Source: JACSRF01 sp964504445 (GTDB lineage: Bacteria > Chloroflexota > Anaerolineae > Promineifilales > Promineifilaceae). Taken from it: DNA of 64,000 bases. Positions 59,062 through 64,000 of this stretch are shown in pieces. Numbering within the stretch: position 1 is the first letter of the stretch; each line of letters starts with the position of its first letter. Made by a program: the position numbers and the translations under genes. Under the pieces are notes generated by a model. That model ran no database searches. It was not told the origin of the DNA and was given only the letters and a program-made list of their open reading frames with translations. The stretch spans positions 13,681 through 77,680 of the forward strand of contig CAZDEO010000016.1 of the NCBI GenBank assembly GCA_964504445.1. Direction: 5' to 3'.

Positions 59062-60498
59062 TCACGTCCCTTGCTGGCTGCCTAACCGGGTAGCCGCCAC
59101 AGCCAGCCCCACCAATAGCCAAAACGCCGTGACGGCATGGTGAAACTCCATATTAAACAAGTAATGGTCAAAGATGCCCGCGACCAATCCGCCAATTAGC
59201 GCGCCGTGCAAGCCTAACCAAACGGGATCTTGTAAAGGGCTTGCCTTGAATATGTGCCGGTTGAAAAACGCGTAGCCCAACACGGTACCCATGACTGCCA
59301 GAAAAATACCTAATCCAACCAATCCCATTAATTGAGCAATGGTGAAATAAACGTTGGCGACCCCCAGGTACAAATCAATGTCGGGCGTGCCGGCAAAGCC
59401 GACGCCAAAGATGGGGTAGCGCTGAATAAGCGTTAGGGCATCTCTGTATTCGCCAAAGCGCATTTGCGTGGCCAGGTCTGCTCCCTGGATGCCCTCGACA
59501 AACCGGGCAATGTATTCTTGAGCTACTGGTAGCAACAAAAACAGCAGCCCGGCTGCAGCCATGTAAGGAATGAGCCGCCGGTAGCGAGCCAGAGCGACAA
59601 AACCCAATCCTGCTACCAACCCAACCATTGCCCCCCGGGAAAAGGTTAAGACCAAGGCTAGGAAGATAACGCTAAATAAACCAACTGCCAGCCAGCGGGG
59701 GAAGAACGGCCGTTGCGCCACCACCTGGGGTCCCGCCAACGCACCTATCATCAGCAATAGCCCGCCCAACACATTGGGGTCCACCGACGTGCCAATGGCC
59801 CGCTCCGCCAATTCCGGGTTCTCCTCAATGTAGCGAATCACCCAACCACCGGGATAGCCCAGGCGGGTTAGCATATTCAAAAAGGCGTTGGCTGTGTCTT
59901 CCGGCAGCAACCACAGGCCGATAGCGATGAGTGAAGCCCCTGCTCCAGCTAGAATGATGATTTTCACCAACCGTTCCAGCCGCGCCCAATCGCGGCAGTA
60001 GTCTACTACCACAATAACAAAACCAAGGCTCAGCAGTAATTCGGCAAATTTGCGCAACAGTGTAGGCGTCAGGGGGCCATTGGCCAGGCCAAAAATGAAG
60101 GAAAAAACGGCCGCCAGCATGAAGATAATAAGGGGCAAGGTGATGGGCGCCGTCACCACCCGGCGCTGCTGCCCGGTAGCAAGGCGCAGCAGCCAAATGC
60201 CCACCACCGCCCCGATAGCCACGTCCAAAAAGGTGGGCGTCAAACCAATATCAATGGGTAGCGTGGCAAAGGGCAGCAGGCACACCACGGCAATGACGCC
60301 CCAAAAGCCAATCTCAACGTCGCGCAGCACAATGATGCCCGCCGTCCCAGCAATGAGCAGCGCGGCCGCCGCCAACGGGCCACCAAAGGCGAGAATTAGA
60401 CCCGCCAGCACGGCCGTTACCCCCAGCCCCAGTCCCAACCAAAGGGAAAATCGTTGGCCATCCAGCCTTTGCGGCGAGCGCGTTCTCACTGAATCCAC
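59062..60498 (-). CDS. O-antigen ligase/polymerase-family membrane protein
   Basis: 478 residues with about twelve membrane segments. The Wzy_C-type signature is present: L-T-F-S-R-G-A-M-V-G-L near residue 280, then a large external loop with R-F-G-E-Y-R-D-A and P-I-F-G-V-G-F-A-G. Such proteins join or polymerise lipid-linked glycans. Its start overlaps the end of the MazG-like gene by 13 bases, so it is the third gene of a GT-C/mazG/ligase operon. Confidence 0.87.
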   Translation of the reverse strand: MDSVRTRSPQRLDGQRFSLWLGLGLGVTAVLAGLILAFGGPLAAAALLIAGTAGIIVLRDVEIGFWGVIAVVCLLPFATLPIDIGLTPTFLDVAIGAVVGIWLLRLATGQQRRVVTAPITLPLIIFMLAAVFSFIFGLANGPLTPTLLRKFAELLLSLGFVIVVVDYCRDWARLERLVKIIILAGAGASLIAIGLWLLPEDTANAFLNMLTRLGYPGGWVIRYIEENPELAERAIGTSVDPNVLGGLLLMIGALAGPQVVAQRPFFPRWLAVGLFSVIFLALVLTFSRGAMVGLVAGLGFVALARYRRLIPYMAAAGLLFLLLPVAQEYIARFVEGIQGADLATQMRFGEYRDALTLIQRYPIFGVGFAGTPDIDLYLGVANVYFTIAQLMGLVGLGIFLAVMGTVLGYAFFNRHIFKASPLQDPVWLGLHGALIGGLVAGIFDHYLFNMEFHHAVTAFWLLVGLAVAATRLGSQQGT

Positions 60499-60797
60499 CC
60501 CGCTTCCTTCATAGCGTTGTAAGAAACCTGTACCACGGCATCCAGTTCCGCCTCGGCATCGTAATAAGCCGCAATTTGCAACGCGCAGCGCATGACGTCC
60601 ATCACTTCTTTAGCCAGCTTTGTTTTGCTTGGCTCGCCATGTTTCTTACGCTTCACGCCGCTGTCTTCAAAATGATTCACCTGGGCGGCCAGCTCCCCGC
60701 ACTCTTCGGCCAGGCGGGTAATAATTTGGAAAGGATCGCGCCCTTCGGGGAAACGCAAATCCAGGCCATGGTTGATTGCGCGAATTTGTTCGATCAT
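60486..60797 (-). CDS. MazG-like nucleotide pyrophosphohydrolase
   Basis: 103 residues of the all-alpha NTP pyrophosphatase fold. The metal-binding pattern R-L-A-E-E-C-G-E-L-A is at about 29-38 and the partner K-E-V-M-D-V at about 64-69. It would hydrolyse nucleoside triphosphates. It starts one base before the end of the preceding gene and overlaps the next, so it is translated in the polysaccharide operon. Its exact substrate is unknown. Confidence 0.82.
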   Translation of the reverse strand: MIEQIRAINHGLDLRFPEGRDPFQIITRLAEECGELAAQVNHFEDSGVKRKKHGEPSKTKLAKEVMDVMRCALQIAAYYDAEAELDAVVQVSYNAMKEAGWIQ

Positions 60798-63278
60798 TCA
60801 ATCTACTCGAATTTTGGTTAACTGTAAGAAGTCGTCCTGGGTGATACGGCCGTCGCCGCTCACCAACTGCAAGCGGGCCAAACGGCCGTCCTCAACCTGA
60901 TGATACACTACCAGAATGAGCGGGTACACCTCAGGCGGCGTGTCGTCGGCCAGGGTAAAGGTCATTTCGATAGTTTGCACCTCTTCCGGTGCCCAAGAAG
61001 AGGTGGGTAAGCGCAGGTCGCTGCTGCCCCAGCGGGTGGTGTCTTGTAAATTGACCGTCTGCACAGAGAAGCTGTAGTCGGTGGCTAACGGCCGTTTTGC
61101 CTGCACGTACAGCGTCACCGTCACCGCCTCACCCGGCTGCGCCCGCCGCGGGTTCAGCGCATACCCCACTAATTCTAACTCGTTCATGAGGTTAACGGCC
61201 GTGGGGTTAGGGTACTCGCCCGGCTTAGGTTCCAGGAGCAGCACCTTGAGCAGCACTGCATCTTGCCCGGTGTCTGTCAGCAGCCTTTCGCCGGTGGCGT
61301 AATCGTATAAACCCACCGTCAGCGCTAACGTGGCGGGAGAAACGGCCGTGTCTGGCACAAAGAGCCGGTAAAACGTCCTCAGCTTCTCCCCTGGTTCCAG
61401 CAAGCTCGTGGGCCGCAGCCCCTGCCCAGGGTACATATCCCGCTGGGCAATGGGCACGCCCAGCACCGGGTCATTCAAATGCACAAACACACTCCAATCT
61501 CGGGTCATGGGCTGCAGCACTTCCCAGGCCAGCGTCACGTCCACAAACTGCCCCGGCTGCACCACTGTTGTGTCCACCTGGGGCGGCTCCACGGCAAAGC
61601 CCGTCAGCCGCAGCGCCTCGCCAAAGTCTACCCGCGCCGGGGTCAGCACGAAGGTACGCGGCGGGCTGTACGCCTCCGCCCGGTAAGCCGGGCCAATCCA
61701 CAGCCACGGCGCAGCCGCCGCCACCACAAACAAAAAGCCCCCCAGCCCCCCAGCCACCCATTGGCCCTTACGCGGCGGCAGCCAGCCCACCAGCCCCACC
61801 ACCAGCAGCACGCACAACGCCGACAGGGCCGTAAACACCAGCCGCCCCTGGCTAGACCAGGTCGTCGTCGCCCACTGCACCAGCCCAAACACCACCGCCC
61901 CGGTGAAAAGCAGCAGCACCACCAGCGGAAAGTAACGGATGACCAGAGAAAGGAGATTGGAGATGAGAGATTGGAGATTAAAAACCGTAGTCGGTAATCC
62001 GTAATCGGTAATCCGAAGGCTTCTACTGGAAAACAGTTTTGGCATACGGAAAACGGTCTTCGGATTACGGGTTTTCGCCGCCCTGGTCTCCAATTTCCAA
62101 TCTCTAATCTCCTTTACCGCATAAACGACAAAGCCAGCAACCGCCGCCACAACCACGCCATTCAGCCCGTGGTAAATCCAGGTACTCATGGGGATGTTGA
62201 CGCCGCCAAACAGGCCCCAAAAGGCCATCATGAAGCCCCAGCGCTCGTCCCACAACTGCGCCAGCGTGGCCGGCTGCGCCCGCTGCCCCAGCACGGCAAT
62301 AAAAGCATTCCAGCCCAAAAAATCGCCGTAAAGCTGAATGTTGCGCCAGTACCACCATCCGGCAATCAACACTACTGGCAGCAACACCACACCCAAATAC
62401 GCCAGCGATTCCGCCAGCGCCCGCCCCAGTCGTTTCCAGAAACCAGTCATCGGTAAGCGGTCATCCGTATCCAGTTTTCCGTTTTTTGTTTCCTGTTTTT
62501 TGTTTATTTTTTGCCAGCGGGCGATAAACAGTGTGCCCCAGGCCAGGGGCAGCAGCGCAAAGGTGCCCTGCTTGGTGAGAATTGCCAGGCCAATGACTAC
62601 CCCCACCAACAGCCAATGCCGTAAACCGTATGCCGTATGCCGTGAGCTGTAAGATGTAAGCCGTTCACCGTTCACCGTCCGAATCAGCAGCAGGACGCCC
62701 AGAGACGCCAGGGGAATGGCCAGGTTGTCATTGTTCACCGCCCCGCTGATGAAGAGGAACATGGGCAAGAGGGCGTTAACGGCCGTTGCCCCCAACACCA
62801 CGTCCGGCCTGTGGGGCAGCACCTCTTTGGCAATGAGATAGGTCAGGTACACGGTGGCCGCCCCCAGCAGCACGGAAAAGAGGCGCACAATGCGTACCGC
62901 CAGCAGCGTGCCCTGCCACGGATTCAAGGCCGGGTCGTGGATGGCTAAATTGGTGTTGCCGTCCACGGTGATGACGCCGTTGTCTACGTGGGGGTTCAGC
63001 CAGCGCACCTGCTCCATATCACTGGCGTCAACCCAAAAGGTGAGGGCCGCGCCCAGGTAGTAGTACAGAGGCGGCTGGCTGGCTTCTTGCTTCCACGGGC
63101 CGGCCTGGGCCGGATCGAAGACCTGCACCGGCAGCGGGTTGCCGTCAGCCAAATGGCGAATCATGGGGTAGTGCCACAGTTCGTCGGACGCCTCGAAAGC
63201 GGGCGTCACCAGGGCGTAGACGCTGCCCAGCAGTAAAAACAAGGCCAGGATGAGGGCCAGAATGCGTTTTTCGGTCAT
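60798..63278 (-). CDS. GT-C-type membrane glycosyltransferase with large C-terminal domain
   Basis: 826 residues. N-terminal D-E-L-W-H-Y-P and Q-P-P-L-Y-Y-Y-L-G in the first external loop are typical of GT39/ArnT- or DUF2142-like enzymes that use polyprenyl-phosphate sugars. About eleven membrane segments, then a soluble beta-rich part (about 545-820). Three loops (about 200-220, 256-276 and 390-442) are encoded by heptad repeat sequence and are charged, and probably add nothing to function. First gene of an operon with the MazG-like and ligase genes. Confidence 0.82.
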   Translation of the reverse strand: MTEKRILALILALFLLLGSVYALVTPAFEASDELWHYPMIRHLADGNPLPVQVFDPAQAGPWKQEASQPPLYYYLGAALTFWVDASDMEQVRWLNPHVDNGVITVDGNTNLAIHDPALNPWQGTLLAVRIVRLFSVLLGAATVYLTYLIAKEVLPHRPDVVLGATAVNALLPMFLFISGAVNNDNLAIPLASLGVLLLIRTVNGERLTSYSSRHTAYGLRHWLLVGVVIGLAILTKQGTFALLPLAWGTLFIARWQKINKKQETKNGKLDTDDRLPMTGFWKRLGRALAESLAYLGVVLLPVVLIAGWWYWRNIQLYGDFLGWNAFIAVLGQRAQPATLAQLWDERWGFMMAFWGLFGGVNIPMSTWIYHGLNGVVVAAVAGFVVYAVKEIRDWKLETRAAKTRNPKTVFRMPKLFSSRSLRITDYGLPTTVFNLQSLISNLLSLVIRYFPLVVLLLFTGAVVFGLVQWATTTWSSQGRLVFTALSALCVLLVVGLVGWLPPRKGQWVAGGLGGFLFVVAAAAPWLWIGPAYRAEAYSPPRTFVLTPARVDFGEALRLTGFAVEPPQVDTTVVQPGQFVDVTLAWEVLQPMTRDWSVFVHLNDPVLGVPIAQRDMYPGQGLRPTSLLEPGEKLRTFYRLFVPDTAVSPATLALTVGLYDYATGERLLTDTGQDAVLLKVLLLEPKPGEYPNPTAVNLMNELELVGYALNPRRAQPGEAVTVTLYVQAKRPLATDYSFSVQTVNLQDTTRWGSSDLRLPTSSWAPEEVQTIEMTFTLADDTPPEVYPLILVVYHQVEDGRLARLQLVSGDGRITQDDFLQLTKIRVD
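61952..62112. repeat. repeat element with inverted heptad arms inside the GT-C gene
   Basis: GGAGATT, GGAGATG, AGAGATT, GGAGATT, AAAAACC, GTAGTCG, GTAATCC, GTAATCG, GTAATCC (from 61952) face GGTCTCC, AATTTCC, AATCTCT, AATCTCC (62085-62112). The whole stretch is translated through without a stop. Confidence 0.8.
62451..62513. repeat. in-frame nine-heptad block in the GT-C gene
   Basis: CGGTAAG, CGGTCAT, CCGTATC, CAGTTTT, CCGTTTT, TTGTTTC, CTGTTTT, TTGTTTA, TTTTTTG: exactly 63 bases, 21 codons, between two membrane segments. Confidence 0.8.
62619..62681. repeat. in-frame nine-heptad block in the GT-C gene, second
   Basis: CCGTAAA, CCGTATG, CCGTATG, CCGTGAG, CTGTAAG, ATGTAAG, CCGTTCA, CCGTTCA, CCGTCCG: exactly 63 bases, 21 codons. 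Confidence 0.85.
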
Positions 63279-63400
63279 AGGGGGTTGATTGTACCGGTAA
63301 ATGGGGGGTCAGGCACGACGGCCGTATGGCCTGTCCCCTGCGTTTTAGCTACGGCCGTGCAATCACATGCCTTGCCCACTGCTGGCCCTAAAGTGTCCGA

Positions 63401-63922
63401 CTAGCGCAGCGTGACCTGACCCACCCAACCGGGCGCAGAGTCCGTTTTTTGACCCAGGAACATGCTCAAATGGGCGGCGTGTTCTTGAACGTGCCGCATG
63501 GTGTACAACAGCAGTTCGGCAACGGTCGTAACACGCCAGTTCTTCCGCACGCGCTGAGGCTCGTTTGCGTCTACGAGACCCTCAATTTTTGCGTGGCACT
63601 TGGCGCTTGCATATGCCAGGTAGGTTTGCAGCTCCTGCTTGGTATAAACCCGCTCTGGTAGCACAGCGTCCATTTCCAGTTCCGAATGCGTAAAAGGAGG
63701 GGGAACAGCAAACGCGTCCGCCGATTCAGAACAATAATAGTCGAGCCAAAAAATGGCATGGTAGGCGACATACCAAAATTCGGTAAATTCGGGCTGGATG
63801 TCTGATTCGCGCCAGAGGCGAGCCTGCCACAGTTCTGCGGGACAGGCGTCCAGCGCGTTGTCCAGTGTCTCAATCGCGGCGCCGAATTGGCGCCAAATGA
63901 TTTCTTTCCAAATAGGGTTCAT
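63401..63922 (-). CDS. DinB-like four-helix protein
   Basis: 173 residues. His residues in Y-H-A-I-F-W-L-D-Y-Y (about 54) and R-H-V-Q-E-H-A-A-H-L (about 143-152) fit the metal-binding pattern of the DinB/YfiT-like superfamily, whose members include thiol transferases and many proteins of unknown role. GAGGAG precedes the ATG. It stands alone at the right edge; 63923-64000 shows nothing I can name. Confidence 0.8.
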   Translation of the reverse strand: MNPIWKEIIWRQFGAAIETLDNALDACPAELWQARLWRESDIQPEFTEFWYVAYHAIFWLDYYCSESADAFAVPPPFTHSELEMDAVLPERVYTKQELQTYLAYASAKCHAKIEGLVDANEPQRVRKNWRVTTVAELLLYTMRHVQEHAAHLSMFLGQKTDSAPGWVGQVTLR

Positions 63923-64000
63923 CTTAACTCCTCGGCGAATGGGTACTATTAGCGGCCAAAATGAATAGTTGAAAACGAGGCATTTCGGCTGAAATAAATG

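Larger units (their letters stand above)
12..63358. repeat. dispersed palindromic octamer ACGGCCGT
   Basis: Present about 100 times by hand count between 12-19 and 63351-63358, in genes of both strands and in gaps. In genes it is read as T-A-V, N-G-R or D-G-R, or R-P-F/L, so all three frames are used. It is rarer in ribosomal genes and clpC. Confidence 0.9.

Noticed and set aside
63305..63340. Terminator hairpin before the DinB-like and GT-C genes
   Set aside because: GGGGTCAGGC and GCCTGTCCCC can pair with one mismatch, but no T-run follows on either strand.
1..64000. tRNA and rRNA genes
   Set aside because: I looked for the T-loop pattern GGTTC.A.TCC with matching stems and for conserved rRNA words and found none convincing; a short tRNA could still be missed by eye.

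Overview
The window is a 64 kb, moderately GC-rich piece of a draft bacterial genome (one 100-N scaffold gap). It most likely comes from an uncultured Chloroflexota of the Anaerolineae/Caldilineae kind. This is inferred from the many Thr/Pro-linker surface proteins with LysM, SH3b or C25 domains, DUF4012 and DUF2723 membrane proteins, ClpC, the rpsF-ssb-rpsR order, and a secreted protein ending in a short LP..RN-type tail. No rRNA, tRNA, phage or insertion sequence was recognised.

Layout. 1-2.4 kb: end of an FtsW/RodA-type gene and a penicillin-binding-protein-like gene that lacks its catalytic residues. 2.4-9.5 kb: htpG, a nicotinate phosphoribosyltransferase, a cyclic-2,3-diphosphoglycerate-synthetase-like GTPase, a structured leader followed by a Xer-type recombinase, and a purine nucleoside phosphorylase. 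9.6-20 kb: rsmD, sucCD, a SurA/parvulin-like foldase, the rpsF-ssb-rpsR operon, a GH99-like/LysM surface protein, and radA. 20.1-31.7 kb: a one-directional cell-surface locus with a tyrosine autokinase, two related Fn3-like membrane proteins, an orphan PqqD-like protein, two gingipain-type C25 peptidases, a flippase-like membrane protein and a family 2 glycosyltransferase. 31.8-40.9 kb: proBA, a DUF2723 protein, a DUF4012 protein, an SH3b protein and an M23/beta-propeller lipoprotein. 41-53.2 kb, minus strand: an unknown protein, panB, and an arginine cluster argC-argB-argD-argA-like-(four-helix protein)-argG-argJ-(AAA ATPase)-argH. 53.3-64 kb: alpha/beta hydrolase, rpsA, clpC, a LysM lipoprotein, and a three-gene polysaccharide set (GT-C transferase, MazG-like, O-antigen ligase), then a DinB-like protein.

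The strongest regulatory signal lies in front of argC. A sigma70-type promoter is followed by a 25-residue leader peptide with seven arginines, six of them clustered at residues 9-15. An antiterminator segment inside the leader gene is complementary to the 5' arm of a strong intrinsic terminator. This has the layout of ribosome-mediated attenuation by arginine supply, controlling the arg operon.

Two genome-wide sequence habits stand out. The palindrome ACGGCCGT occurs about 100 times by hand count, where one or two are expected, in coding and non-coding DNA and in all three reading frames. Degenerate 7-bp tandem repeats of several families sit between genes, often with inverted arms. They form the 3' ends of several genes and also occur in frame inside two membrane-protein genes, including blocks of exactly nine heptads (63 bp, 21 codons).
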